Assembly: GCA_963589785.1 (NCBI GenBank) | Contig: CAVAMJ010000007.1 | Location: 1 to 64,000, forward strand | DNA from: SIG603 sp963589785 | GTDB taxonomy: Bacteria; Bacillota; Clostridia; Oscillospirales; Acutalibacteraceae | DNA length: 64,000 nt | Direction: 5' to 3' | The notes under the pieces: generated by a model | Databases searched by the model: none | Seen by the model: the letters and a program-made list of their open reading frames with translations, nothing else | Told to the model about the DNA's origin: nothing | Part shown: piece after piece, positions 40,471 through 49,626 of the stretch | Layout: the number at the start of each line of letters is the position of its first letter | Position numbering within the stretch: position 1 is the stretch's first letter | Translations under genes and position numbers: made by a program

Positions 40471-42255
40471 TTACTTTCTGTTTGCAATCTCGTCATGAAC
40501 CTTAGTGACAAATTCCTGAAGGCTCATTGTCTCTGTCTCGCCTGTGTCACGGCTTCTTACGCTGATCATACCGGATTCAGCTTCCTTAGCACCGAGAACG
40601 AGCATGTAGTTAGCTCTGTCAACTGACTGAGCCTCTCTGATCTTGTAGCCGATTTTCTCATTTCTGTCATCAAGAACAGCTCTGATTCCGCTGATCATGA
40701 GAGTATTATAAACCTCTGTCGAGTAATCGATTGTCTTCTCGGAAACAGGAAGAACCTTAACCTGAACAGGAGCGAGCCAAAGCGGGAACTTACCCTTTGT
40801 CTCCTCGATTAAGTAAGCCATGAATCTGTCAAGGCTACCAAGGATAGCTCTGTGAAGAACAACAGGTGTCTTCTCTGTGCCGTCGCTGTCTCTGTACTTG
40901 AGGTCGAACTTTGCAGGCAAGCAGAAGTCAAGCTGGCAAGTGGAAAGTGTGTACTCAGCACCGACAGCCGGCTTAACGTTAACATCAAGCTTAGGGCCGT
41001 AGAATGCAGCCTCGCCGATTTCCTCTGTGAACTCGATTCCAAGCTCTGTGAGAACCTCACGAAGAGCGTTCTCAGCCTTGTTCCACATCTCATCGTCCTG
41101 ATGATACTTTACCTTATCGTCAGGGTCACGCAGTGAAAGAACACAGCGGTAATCTGTGATACCGAAGTCCTTGTAAACATTAAAAATAAGATCGCAAACG
41201 GAGCTTACCTCAGACTTAATCTGCTCTGGAGTACAGAAAAGGTGAGCATCGTTCTGGCAGAAGTGTCTGCCTCTCTCAATCCCCTTGAGTGTTCCGGAGG
41301 ACTCAAATCTAAAGTCATGAGCAATCTCACCGATTCTGATAGGAAGCTCACGGTAAGAGTGCGGCTTGTTTGCATAAATCATCATGTGGTGCGGGCAGTT
41401 CATCGGACGAAGAACGAAGCTCTCGCCCTCAACCTCCATTGCCGGGAACATATTCTCCTTGTAATGATCCCAGTGACCTGAGGTCTTGTAAAGGTTAACT
41501 GTACCGACACAAGGTGTCATAACATGCTGGTAGCCGAGCATTCTTTCTTTCTCTTTGATGTAGTTCTCGAGCTCCTGCCATACTGTGTAGCCCTTTGGCA
41601 AGAACATAGGAAGTCCCTTACCGACGAGATCATCTGTCATAAAGAGAGACATTTCCTTGCCGATCTTTCTGTGGTCTCTTGCCTTAGCCTCTTCCATTTC
41701 CTTCTCATAAGCCTCGAGATCAGCCTGTGAGAAGAAAGCAACACCGTTAATACGTGTGAGCATCTTGTTCTTAGCGTCATTCTTCCAGAAAGCACCGCTC
41801 TGCTGAGTGATTTTGAAAGCCTTGACAGCCTTTGTGTAGCAAAGATGCGGGCCAACGCACATGTCGATGTACTCGCCCTGCTGATAGAATGAAAGAACAG
41901 CATCCTCAGGAAGGTCGCCGATGTGCTCTACCTTGTACTTCTCCTGACGCTCCTCCATAAGCTTGATTGCATCGGGGCGGGAGAGAATGAAAGGTTTAAT
42001 CGGAAGATTTTCCTTTGTAATCTTCTTCATTTCCTTCTCGATAGCTGTGAGGTCCTCGTCTGTGAGCTTTCTCTCGCCGAGGTCTACGTCATAATAGAAG
42101 CCTCTCTCTGTTGCGGGGCCAAAAGCAAAATCTGCCTCAGGGAAAAGTCTCTTGATAGCCTGAGCCATGATGTGAGCAGTTGTGTGACGAAGAACGTGAA
42201 GCTCCTCTTCCTTTGGACACTCTGCTACATGACCGTCGTTGTAAATAACTTTCAT
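40471..42255 (-). CDS. thrS: Threonyl-tRNA synthetase lacking the N-terminal TGS domain
   Basis: A 594-residue class II synthetase. The editing domain starts almost at once with L-R-H-T-T-A-H-I-M-A-Q-A-I, with its H-x3-H motif. Class II motif 2 lies around D-F-R-F-E-S-S-G-T-L and motif 3 at L-H-R-A-I-L-G-S-L-D-R-F. The zinc ligands include M-N-C-P-H-H. Only about 20 residues precede the editing domain, so the ~60-residue TGS domain is absent, as I recall for other clostridial ThrRS. ATG 42255 has AGAGGAA 7 bases upstream. Expression is governed by a T-box leader. Confidence 0.96.
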   Translation of the reverse strand: MKVIYNDGHVAECPKEEELHVLRHTTAHIMAQAIKRLFPEADFAFGPATERGFYYDVDLGERKLTDEDLTAIEKEMKKITKENLPIKPFILSRPDAIKLMEERQEKYKVEHIGDLPEDAVLSFYQQGEYIDMCVGPHLCYTKAVKAFKITQQSGAFWKNDAKNKMLTRINGVAFFSQADLEAYEKEMEEAKARDHRKIGKEMSLFMTDDLVGKGLPMFLPKGYTVWQELENYIKEKERMLGYQHVMTPCVGTVNLYKTSGHWDHYKENMFPAMEVEGESFVLRPMNCPHHMMIYANKPHSYRELPIRIGEIAHDFRFESSGTLKGIERGRHFCQNDAHLFCTPEQIKSEVSSVCDLIFNVYKDFGITDYRCVLSLRDPDDKVKYHQDDEMWNKAENALREVLTELGIEFTEEIGEAAFYGPKLDVNVKPAVGAEYTLSTCQLDFCLPAKFDLKYRDSDGTEKTPVVLHRAILGSLDRFMAYLIEETKGKFPLWLAPVQVKVLPVSEKTIDYSTEVYNTLMISGIRAVLDDRNEKIGYKIREAQSVDRANYMLVLGAKEAESGMISVRSRDTGETETMSLQEFVTKVHDEIANRK

Positions 42256-42300
42256 GGTAATTCCTCTTTTCAAATAGTCTTCTTTCTTCCGAGAAAATAA

Positions 42301-42530
42301 AAAACACCCTCGGAAAACTCCAAGGGTGCTATAAACAAAATTAGCACGGTTCCACCTTGATTTTGACTCGTGTCCCGTAACGTGGGAATACGTCGATACT
42401 TATTCGCTGGCGATTTCTCGTATCGAAGCTCGGGAGTGGTGTCCACCGCCGCACGGTATTGCCATTTCAGCTTAAAGGCAACTCTCTGAAACGCACTGAC
42501 GATTTCGGTCTCCGTCTTCGCTTTTCAAAA
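42301..42530 (-). ncRNA. T-box leader (threonine) of thrS
   Basis: The minus-strand leader carries the T-box sequence AAGGTGGAACCGTGC (42358-42344). Next is a terminator CACCCTTGGA / TCCGAGGGTG (42328-42319 with 42314-42305) with a T-run. A Stem I region has a candidate specifier ACC (Thr) at 42440-42438 in G-G-A-C-A-C-C-A-C-T. Uncharged tRNA-Thr would favour the antiterminator and switch thrS on. Confidence 0.93.
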
Positions 42531-42559
42531 AGAATAACACTTTTAATGCTAAAAGTCAA
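42531..42559 (-). promoter_or_regulatory. Promoter of thrS T-box leader
   Basis: Minus strand TTGACT (42559-42554), 17 bp, TATTCT (42536-42531), directly upstream of the T-box RNA. No terminator separates it from the gene upstream on the same strand. Confidence 0.7.
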
Positions 42560-42587
42560 GCAATCCAAAGCGTTTTAAAGAGAAAGA

Positions 42588-43085
42588 TTAGATGTTTTTG
42601 AGCTCTTTTCTTCTGTTGTCCTTAATGTCCTGACGCATCTTTCTGATGTCGCCAAGCTGATTGGCATAAGCATCGTCTGAAGCCTTGAGAAGATCGTCAA
42701 CATAGTCGTAAGCGGCAGTTACATAGTTGATATACTTGTCTTGTCCTGCCTTGTCAATCTCGTTTGCACGAGCCGTAGCGGTTCTGACAATCTCAGACTG
42801 ATTTACAAGAGCATCTGCCTTAAGCTGAGCCGCCTTGATAATTGTATCAGCCTCTGCGTGAGCATCGTTAATGATTCTGGTCTCGTCATCCAAAACTGCA
42901 CGAGCCTCATCGATTTCCTCAGGCATTACGTCTCTTATATCATCGATAATCTGTCTTGCAGCCTCACCGTCAACAAGAACCTTGCCGCCCATGAGTGCGC
43001 CGATTACAGGAACAGTGCCTGCGTTATCAATAAGATCAAAAAGCTCGTCAAGTAAATCTTCGAGTCTTCTCTGGTTATTTGCCAT
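42588..43085 (-). CDS. Coiled-coil protein of unknown function
   Basis: A 165-residue soluble, mainly helical protein. The N-terminal 60 residues are acidic (L-E-D-L-L-D-E-L-F-D-L-I-D). From about 60 to 140 it has an Ala/Glu/Asp-rich heptad-like helix (D-A-H-A-E-A-D-T-I-I-K-A-A-Q-L-K-A-D) that resembles stator stalks or DivIVA-type coiled coils. The tail is basic (D-N-R-R-K-E-L-K-N-I). No signal or membrane helix. ATG 43085 follows AAAGGAAA. It lies 69 bases downstream of coaD on the same strand. I have seen such proteins annotated as ATPase-like, but I cannot support that. Confidence 0.75.
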   Translation of the reverse strand: MANNQRRLEDLLDELFDLIDNAGTVPVIGALMGGKVLVDGEAARQIIDDIRDVMPEEIDEARAVLDDETRIINDAHAEADTIIKAAQLKADALVNQSEIVRTATARANEIDKAGQDKYINYVTAAYDYVDDLLKASDDAYANQLGDIRKMRQDIKDNRRKELKNI

Positions 43086-43154
43086 AATAATTTCCTTTCA
43101 AAAGTTCAGCCACTTTCAACTGTCATTCCAACAAATGTTAAAAATCGCAATTCG

Positions 43155-43643
43155 TTATTTCTTACATAGTCTCTCTTTAATGGTGTCTAAGATGCATTCG
43201 GGAACAAATGTGGAGAGGTCGCCGCCAAATCCGGCAATCTGCTTTACCATGCTGGAGCTCATGAACATATTCTCGGCACTTGAAGCAAGAAACATGGTTT
43301 CGAGCTCGCGATTAAGCACCTTGTTTGTGAGAGCCATCTGGAATTCATACTCAAAATCAGACATAGCACGAAGACCCTTGACGAGCACCTGAATGTTCTT
43401 TTCCTTAGCATAATTTGCGAGAAGTCCGTCAACTCTGTCAACATCGGCATTCTCTATTCCCTCTGCTTTAATTACAGTGCGAAGAAGCTCCATTCTCTCC
43501 TCGACCGAAAAGCTTGCATGCTTGTCGGGGTTAACGGGAACCGCAACGATAACTCTGTCGAATATCTTGCATGCACGGATAATTACGTCTAAATGTCCTT
43601 TGGTAACCGGGTCAAAGCTGCCCGGGTAAATAGCTGTAGTCAT
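43155..43643 (-). CDS. coaD: Phosphopantetheine adenylyltransferase
   Basis: A 162-residue nucleotidyltransferase for the fourth step of CoA synthesis (4'-phosphopantetheine plus ATP gives dephospho-CoA). The N-terminal A-I-Y-P-G-S-F-D-P-V-T-K-G-H-L-D contains the adenylyl-transfer motif (GHxD variant of T/HxGH). L-V-K-G-L-R-A-M-S-D-F-E-Y-E-F-Q-M-A-L and F-L-A-S-S-A-E are family-typical. It follows rsmD with a 98-base gap, a classical rsmD-coaD pairing. Confidence 0.97.
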   Translation of the reverse strand: MTTAIYPGSFDPVTKGHLDVIIRACKIFDRVIVAVPVNPDKHASFSVEERMELLRTVIKAEGIENADVDRVDGLLANYAKEKNIQVLVKGLRAMSDFEYEFQMALTNKVLNRELETMFLASSAENMFMSSSMVKQIAGFGGDLSTFVPECILDTIKERLCKK

Positions 43644-43741
43644 TTTCCCTGATTTTATCGGTAGCGGTCAATTCAAGCTTTAAGCGAATTTTATTCTGCT
43701 TACCGAATATATAATAATGTGTTTAAATCCTTCTTCGCCTA

Positions 43742-44290
43742 TCAGTCAATATTCTGAGCTGATTTATATGAGGTGAGAACGATTTTACCGTACTTATAGT
43801 CTCTGTATTTTTTGAACGCACCCAAATCCTCCGGAACAGCCTCGTCATAAGGATGCTCGCAAACGATGATGCCGCCCTCGTTCATCTTCTCGGCAACAAT
43901 AGGAAGTGCCTCCTGAAGAAGTCCCTTGCGGTAAGGCGGATCGAGAAAAGCAACGTCAAATTTCTCAAGTGTGCGTCTGATATACATAATCGAATCGGCG
44001 TTTACAAGCTTGCTCTGAGACTGAAAACCGCAATGAGCGATATTTTCCTCAATTACGCCTGCGGACTTTTTGGACGCATCGATGAAAACGCAGTCCTTTG
44101 CTCCGCGAGAAAGTGCCTCAAGACCAATCTGTCCCGAGCCTGCAAAAAGATCGAGAAAACGTCGACCTTCAATATCAAACTGAATTATATTAAAGAGAGC
44201 TTCCTTGACCTTGTCCGGTGTAGGACGAACATCAAGGCCCTCGAGTGTATTAAGCTTTCTGCCTCGTGCAGATCCGGTGATTATTCTCAT
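43742..44290 (-). CDS. rsmD: 16S rRNA (guanine(966)-N(2))-methyltransferase
   Basis: A 182-residue SAM-dependent methyltransferase. M-R-I-I-T-G-S-A-R-G-R-K-L is the typical start. F-L-D-L-F-A-G-S-G-Q-I-G-L-E is the SAM loop and F-L-D-P-P-Y the catalytic D-P-P-Y motif. Modifies G966 of 16S rRNA. First gene of the rsmD-coaD-coiled-coil unit, behind its own promoter. Confidence 0.95.
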   Translation of the reverse strand: MRIITGSARGRKLNTLEGLDVRPTPDKVKEALFNIIQFDIEGRRFLDLFAGSGQIGLEALSRGAKDCVFIDASKKSAGVIEENIAHCGFQSQSKLVNADSIMYIRRTLEKFDVAFLDPPYRKGLLQEALPIVAEKMNEGGIIVCEHPYDEAVPEDLGAFKKYRDYKYGKIVLTSYKSAQNID

Positions 44291-44322
44291 AATTATACCT
44301 ACTTTTACCTATTCGTCTGATT

Positions 44323-44351
44323 ATTATTGCATTTTTTGGCTTTGTTGTCAA
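44323..44351 (-). promoter_or_regulatory. Promoter of rsmD unit
   Basis: Minus strand TTGACA (44351-44346), 17 bp, AATAAT (44328-44323), 33 bases before the ATG. Confidence 0.65.
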
Positions 44352-44469
44352 GTTTTTAGCTCTTATTAGTATTATGTAAATATGAATTTCGGTAAATATT
44401 TGCATATAAGCTAACTATTGAGCCGCTTTTCAGTTAGAAATGCTAAAGAATATTCTCACAATAAACTGA

Positions 44470-44497
44470 AAATGTCCCGCGCAAAGGCGGAACATTT
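44470..44497 (-). terminator. Intrinsic terminator after uvrC
   Basis: Minus strand 11-bp stem AAATGTTCCGC / GCGGGACATTT with one wobble and 6-base loop, then TTCAGTTT. It overlaps the region just 4 bases past the uvrC stop. Confidence 0.8.
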
Positions 44498-44500
44498 CGT

Positions 44501-46372
44501 TTAAGTCTTATTTTCTTCTGTTTCGTTCTCTTCGGGGTGAAAATAACGATATACATTTGTGGCACTGGGGCGATTCATCTTCGGACAGCTCATTAATTCC
44601 TCAAGATCCGCCTCGCTTATCGCTTTGATTGTCTTGAAGTACTTGAGAAGCGCTCTGCACCTTGCCTCGCCCATACCTGGAATTTCACTTAAAGTGGAAG
44701 AAATTGTAGATTTCTTTCTCTGCTGTCTGTGGTAGCCGATAGCCCACCTGTGAACCTCGTCCTGTAAAAGCGAACAGAGAGTGAATGCTCCTCTTGTCGA
44801 ATTAATCGCTATCTCGCCGCCGCTCACGGCAATCGCACGGGTGCGGTGGCTGTCGTCCTTGACCATACCGAAGCACGGCACATCGATATTCATTCTCTCG
44901 AGAACAGGCAAAACAGCATTGACATGACCCTTGCCTCCGTCAAGAAGGATGAGGTTCGGCAAGGTGCCGAAGTAATCCCCGTCCTTTAATGAACGATGAA
45001 TATAGTACTCCGAAAATCTTCTTTCTATAACCTCACGCATAGAACCGTAGTCGTCCTGACCGCTTACGGTTTTTATCTTAAATCTGCGGTAGCCCGCTTT
45101 GTACGGTCTGCCGTTCTTAAAGACAACCATACCGGCAACATTATCTCCGCCGCCAAGGTTTGAAATATCGTAAGATTCGATATATTCGGGCGGCGCACTA
45201 AGTCCTAATAGTCTTGCGAGCTCATCAAGTGCGGAAAGCTCCTTTCCGCTGCTGCCTGTTCCCTCCGAAAGCTTTTCCGCCGCATTGCTTCTGCACATCT
45301 CGACAAGCTTTAATTGATCGCCCTTTTGCGGTATGTGAACAATTACCTTTTTGCCGGCCTTTTCGGTGAGCCACTCCTCTAAAAGTTCCTTATCGTCACA
45401 ATCTCCGTCCAAGGTTAACTGCGGTGGGATTTTGTCTTTATCGGAGTAATACTGTCTGATAAATTCGGCACGAAGTTCACTTAGATTTTCTATATCGGTG
45501 AAGCTGAAATTCTCTCTGTCGTAAAGTCTTCCGCCGCTGAATTTAAGCACAGCAACAACGCATTTTGTGTTTCCGAATGCGACAGCTATGACATCCTGCT
45601 CACGAATTTTACTCTCGACAACCTTCTGCTTGTCTTTCATGCGGTTTATCGCCTGAATGGTATCCCTTATTCTTGCCGCCTTTTCAAATTCGAGGTTTTC
45701 CGAAGCCTCCTCCATTTTTTGAGAAAGCTTCTTTACCGTATCGGCTGATCCGCCCTTGATGAAATCGAGAGCTTCATTTACAGCCTCATTATATTCTTCC
45801 TTGCTCATTTTGCCACGGCAAGGGGCGGAGCATTGCTTTATATAATAGTTTAGGCACGGTCTTTGTTTGCCGAAATCTTGAGGAAAACGCTTGTTACATG
45901 AGGGGAGCATAAAGATCTTCTGCGCCTCGTCAATTGTCTCCTTGATAGTCCATGAGGACATATACGGGCCTATGTACTTTGCTCCGTCGTCCAAAATCTG
46001 CTTAGATTCGCTGATTTTCGGCCAGTCTCCGCCAGATACTCTTATATAGGAATAACCCTTATCGTCCTTTAAAAGAATGTTATATTTCGGCTTGTGGTGC
46101 TTAATCAAGCTGTTCTCGAGAACCAAAGCTTCGAACTCGCTGTCCGTCACTATATACTCGAAATCATCGACATTAAGCACCATTCGCTTGACCTTTTCGC
46201 CGTGATTGTGGTCAGAGCCGAAATACTGGCTGACTCGGTTTTTCAGTGCCTTAGCCTTGCCAACATAGATTATTTTTCCTGTCTTGTCGTGCATGAGGTA
46301 CACGCCCGGCTGAAGCGGAAGCGCCATTGCCTTTGCTCGAAGTTCAGGCAGCTTTTCATTTAATTCTGTCAT
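44501..46372 (-). CDS. uvrC: UvrABC excinuclease subunit C
   Basis: A 623-residue nucleotide-excision-repair nuclease. The GIY-YIG domain is at the N terminus (G-V-Y-L-M-H and I-I-Y-V-G-K-A-K-A-L-K-N-R-V). A cysteine group C-N-K-R-F-P...C-L-N-Y-Y-I-K-Q-C-S-A-P-C follows. The UvrB-binding UVR helix is near residue 205-240. The RNase H-like C-terminal nuclease starts with Y-D-I-S-N-L-G-G. A helix-hairpin-helix pair near the end reads I-P-G-M-G-E-A-R-C. The ATG at 46372 has AGGTGA upstream and lies 10 bases after the YitT stop. Confidence 0.97.
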   Translation of the reverse strand: MTELNEKLPELRAKAMALPLQPGVYLMHDKTGKIIYVGKAKALKNRVSQYFGSDHNHGEKVKRMVLNVDDFEYIVTDSEFEALVLENSLIKHHKPKYNILLKDDKGYSYIRVSGGDWPKISESKQILDDGAKYIGPYMSSWTIKETIDEAQKIFMLPSCNKRFPQDFGKQRPCLNYYIKQCSAPCRGKMSKEEYNEAVNEALDFIKGGSADTVKKLSQKMEEASENLEFEKAARIRDTIQAINRMKDKQKVVESKIREQDVIAVAFGNTKCVVAVLKFSGGRLYDRENFSFTDIENLSELRAEFIRQYYSDKDKIPPQLTLDGDCDDKELLEEWLTEKAGKKVIVHIPQKGDQLKLVEMCRSNAAEKLSEGTGSSGKELSALDELARLLGLSAPPEYIESYDISNLGGGDNVAGMVVFKNGRPYKAGYRRFKIKTVSGQDDYGSMREVIERRFSEYYIHRSLKDGDYFGTLPNLILLDGGKGHVNAVLPVLERMNIDVPCFGMVKDDSHRTRAIAVSGGEIAINSTRGAFTLCSLLQDEVHRWAIGYHRQQRKKSTISSTLSEIPGMGEARCRALLKYFKTIKAISEADLEELMSCPKMNRPSATNVYRYFHPEENETEENKT

Positions 46373-46382
46373 ATATCACCTA

Positions 46383-47255
46383 TCAGAATAATCTCTCTTC
46401 AAGCAGCTTTGAACGGTAGCGCACATCACTTACATTATATACCGTAACAAATGCCTGAGGGTCTGTTTTCTGAATGAAATTCATTAGCTTTTGATATTCG
46501 GATTTATCAACAACAGTAATAATCTCCGTGTGCTTTTGCATGCGGTAAGCGCCTATTGCCTCATAGATAGTCGCACCCGAGTGAAGCTCATTTAAGATGA
46601 ACTCACGGATTTCCTCCTGTTTTGGCGAAACAATGCAAACTCTTCTTTTTAGGCTCTGCGAGAAAATAAAGTGGTCGAGGACAAGTCCGTTTACATATGT
46701 TCCGAGTACAGACAGAATAACCGTCTTAATGTCATAGGCAAACGCAGAAGAAAGTGCAACTATCATTCCCGAAAGGCTCATGGCGTGACCTAAATCCATA
46801 TGAAGATACTTGTTCATAATCTTTGCGATTATATCAAGTCCTCCGCTTGAAGCGTTCATATTGAATAGCATCGCAAGGCCCACACTGACCGAAAAGACAT
46901 AGCACACGACATCGAGTGCGGCATCGCCTGTCAGAGACTGCATGTTCGGAAAAATTCTCTCAAGCACCCACAAGAAAAGCGGCAGTAAAATAGAGGTATA
47001 TACCGTCTTACCGCCGAACTCGTTTCCGCATGTGATAAATCCGACTATAAGAAGGATAATATTGAGCGTTAATGTGATAATCGATACGGAAAACGGCACA
47101 AAGTTCGATAAAACGATTGCAAGTCCCGAAACAGAACTTACGGAAGCATTGCTTGGGTACAGAAAGAAAAATACCGCACAAGCGATTATTGCCGTCGCAA
47201 AGGTCATTACGGCAAATTCTTTAAATATAACAAGTGGTTTGGTTTTTGTTTGCAT
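46383..47255 (-). CDS. YitT family membrane protein (DUF161/DUF2179)
   Basis: A 290-residue inner-membrane protein with five to six hydrophobic segments (about residues 10-200), then a soluble C-terminal DUF2179 domain with G-A-T-I-Y-E-A-I-G-A-Y and E-I-I-T-V-V. Widespread in Bacillota; function not established. Its ATG shares a base with the stop of the alpha-galactosidase (TAATG), which implies coupled translation. The operon with a galactosidase and uvrC has no obvious common theme. Confidence 0.88.
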   Translation of the reverse strand: MQTKTKPLVIFKEFAVMTFATAIIACAVFFFLYPSNASVSSVSGLAIVLSNFVPFSVSIITLTLNIILLIVGFITCGNEFGGKTVYTSILLPLFLWVLERIFPNMQSLTGDAALDVVCYVFSVSVGLAMLFNMNASSGGLDIIAKIMNKYLHMDLGHAMSLSGMIVALSSAFAYDIKTVILSVLGTYVNGLVLDHFIFSQSLKRRVCIVSPKQEEIREFILNELHSGATIYEAIGAYRMQKHTEIITVVDKSEYQKLMNFIQKTDPQAFVTVYNVSDVRYRSKLLEERLF

Positions 47256-49501
47256 TACTCAATTTCCTTTATTTCAAATATTCTTGAGATATAATCTCCA
47301 AGCGGAACATCGCTTTTTGCTGAATTTCCGCCGTAGGAAATATCAATTCCTATATTCATAAGTTCGTCACCGTAAAAATAACGGCCGTCATCCTTTAAAG
47401 TCCATTTTGTGTCTTTTACGATATATTTAGCATTGGGGTTAAGTCCTCTAAATTTCAGATACTCAAATCCTCTCGCGACACTCGCCCCTATGCGGTAGTA
47501 AGCCGCAAGTGCATTTTTCTTATCCTCACTGACAACCATCCAAGCCGCATCGTCAAGCTCTTTGATCTTCTCAAAAGGACTTCTCAAGCGGTAAAAATCG
47601 CCCGTTCTGATAAGCGCAGAGTGAGTTTTCATGAACTTCACCTGTTCTTTTACTTCCTCCTGTTCCTCGGTTGAAAGCTTATTTAAATCAAGCTCATAGC
47701 CGAACGAACCGAAATAAGCGACATCCGCCCTTGTCTTAAGCGGTGTATTTCGTCCCATTTGCTCATTTGGGCATATTGAAACATGACTTCCTATCATACT
47801 GACGGGATACACCATGCTTGTGCCCCACTGAATTTTAATTCTCTCGACTGCGTCCGTGTTGTCACTGCACCAAGCCTGAGGAGCATAATACAGCATAGCG
47901 GGATCAAACCTTGCTCCGCCGCTTGCACATGATTCAAAGAGAATATCGGGATATTTTGTCGTTAGTCTCTCATAAAGCGAATATACGCCAAGGATATATC
48001 TGTGGTAGACCTCACCTTGTCTGTCAGACGGGAGCTTAGCGGAATAAATATCGCTCATAGACCTGTTCATATCCCACTTGATGTAGTCTATTTTAGAGCT
48101 TTCAAGAATTTTCTCCATTTGGTCGCCGATATATTTCACAACTTCTTCATCGGAGAAGTCAAGCACAAACTGATTTCTTCCCTGAAGCGGCTCTCTTCCG
48201 TTTACCTTCATCAGCCATTGGGGGTGAGACTCATAGAGCTTGCTGTCGATGCTTATCATTTCAGGCTCAAACCACAAGCCGAATTTAAGCCCCATTGCGT
48301 GTATTTTTTCAGACAGACCGTCTATGCCGCTTGGCAGTTTCTCTCGGTTCACAAACCAGTCTCCGAGTGAGGAGCGTGCGTTATCTCTGTGACCGAACCA
48401 ACCGTCATCGAGGACAAACATATCAAGCCCAAGCTCTTTTGCCTTGCTTGCGATTTTGAGGATTTTCTCCTCGTCAAAATTAAAATAGGTAGCCTCCCAG
48501 TTGTTTACAAGTATCGGTCTTGTTCTGTCTCTCCAGTTGCCTCTTGCGAGTCTCGTGCGGTAAAGTTTGTGGAAAGTTCTGCTCATTTTTCCGAGACCGC
48601 CGTCCGAATAAACCAGCACCGCTTCCGGTGCCTCGAAAACCTCTCCGCTTTCAAGCTTCCACCTAAATCCGTCGGGATTAATTCCGCAAAAAACTCTCGT
48701 GTGAGCAAAGTTATCGACCTCTGCTTGAATAAGAAAATTTCCGCTGTAAACAAAGCTTAAGCCGATAGCCTCGCCGCTCTCTTCATCGGTATTCTTTCTA
48801 AGGAATGCCGCAAAAGGGTTAAATTCGTGAGATGAATGTCCTCTTTTCGAATATATGCTCTGAAGTCCCTCGTGAAGCTCTCTTATAACGGGGTGACGCT
48901 CCCTTGCGGCTGCACCGACAAGCGTTAGCATATTATATTCGCTGTCGGGCAAATCGACACAAAGGCTCATTGCCTTATTAAGGTAAACAAACGAACCGTT
49001 ATTTTCAAAGCGTTTATTTTCAGCTATCACGGGATAATCTTGAAAAATCGTGTAGCTCATATAAAGATCAAGCTTTGAAATTTCATCGGTAAATTTAACT
49101 TCAAGAGTCTCGCACTCATCGTCACTCTCGCAGTAAAGTGCCGGCAAAGCATTAAGCTTAGGTTTTCCGCTGATAATTTTATATGATTTATATCTGAAAT
49201 CAGCACAAACAGAGCCGTCCGCGTTCTCGACCTCACATGCGGTACAGCGTAAATCGCCCGTTCCCGTTGTCGGATACTCCGAATTAAGATAATCCATTGT
49301 AAATCCGCTGTCGTCATATTGGCACGGCGACATATCTCGTCTGCCGAAATTAAGAATATGAGAAAAATCATCACGGTCATTAATTCTTTTTCCAAAATAC
49401 AAATTAGAAGTCTGACCGTTTTGAAGTATCGTGAATATATAGCTTATTTGATTGTTAAAAAGATGAAAGGTCTTGTCGTTCTCATGAAAAACAATTGCCA
49501 T
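47255..49501 (-). CDS. GH36 alpha-galactosidase
   Basis: A 748-residue intracellular enzyme (no signal peptide) that removes alpha-1,6-galactose from raffinose-family sugars or galactomannan oligomers. The nucleophile is the Asp of Y-I-K-W-D-M-N-R and the acid/base is the second Asp region of C-S-D-N-T-D-A-V-E-R. N-N-W-E-A-T-Y-F-N-F and L-D-D-G-W-F-G are family signatures. Length fits GH36 tetrameric enzymes. The start is ATG 49501 after GGAGGTTAAC. It is the first gene of an operon with YitT and uvrC; no sugar transporter lies alongside. Confidence 0.95.
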   Translation of the reverse strand: MAIVFHENDKTFHLFNNQISYIFTILQNGQTSNLYFGKRINDRDDFSHILNFGRRDMSPCQYDDSGFTMDYLNSEYPTTGTGDLRCTACEVENADGSVCADFRYKSYKIISGKPKLNALPALYCESDDECETLEVKFTDEISKLDLYMSYTIFQDYPVIAENKRFENNGSFVYLNKAMSLCVDLPDSEYNMLTLVGAAARERHPVIRELHEGLQSIYSKRGHSSHEFNPFAAFLRKNTDEESGEAIGLSFVYSGNFLIQAEVDNFAHTRVFCGINPDGFRWKLESGEVFEAPEAVLVYSDGGLGKMSRTFHKLYRTRLARGNWRDRTRPILVNNWEATYFNFDEEKILKIASKAKELGLDMFVLDDGWFGHRDNARSSLGDWFVNREKLPSGIDGLSEKIHAMGLKFGLWFEPEMISIDSKLYESHPQWLMKVNGREPLQGRNQFVLDFSDEEVVKYIGDQMEKILESSKIDYIKWDMNRSMSDIYSAKLPSDRQGEVYHRYILGVYSLYERLTTKYPDILFESCASGGARFDPAMLYYAPQAWCSDNTDAVERIKIQWGTSMVYPVSMIGSHVSICPNEQMGRNTPLKTRADVAYFGSFGYELDLNKLSTEEQEEVKEQVKFMKTHSALIRTGDFYRLRSPFEKIKELDDAAWMVVSEDKKNALAAYYRIGASVARGFEYLKFRGLNPNAKYIVKDTKWTLKDDGRYFYGDELMNIGIDISYGGNSAKSDVPLGDYISRIFEIKEIE

Positions 49502-49567
49502 GTTAACCTCCGTCCGTGCCGTTTATTAAAGCACACTAAGAATACTCACATATGATTATAAACAAAA

Positions 49568-49593
49568 CGGCGGAAAAGTAAACCTTTCCGCCG
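49568..49593 (-). terminator. Intrinsic terminator after mgtE
   Basis: Minus strand 9-bp stem CGGCGGAAA / TTTCCGCCG, 8-base loop, then TTTTGTTT. Confidence 0.88.
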
Positions 49594-49626
49594 CATTAGA
49601 CATTGCTATTAAATTTAAAGTAATCT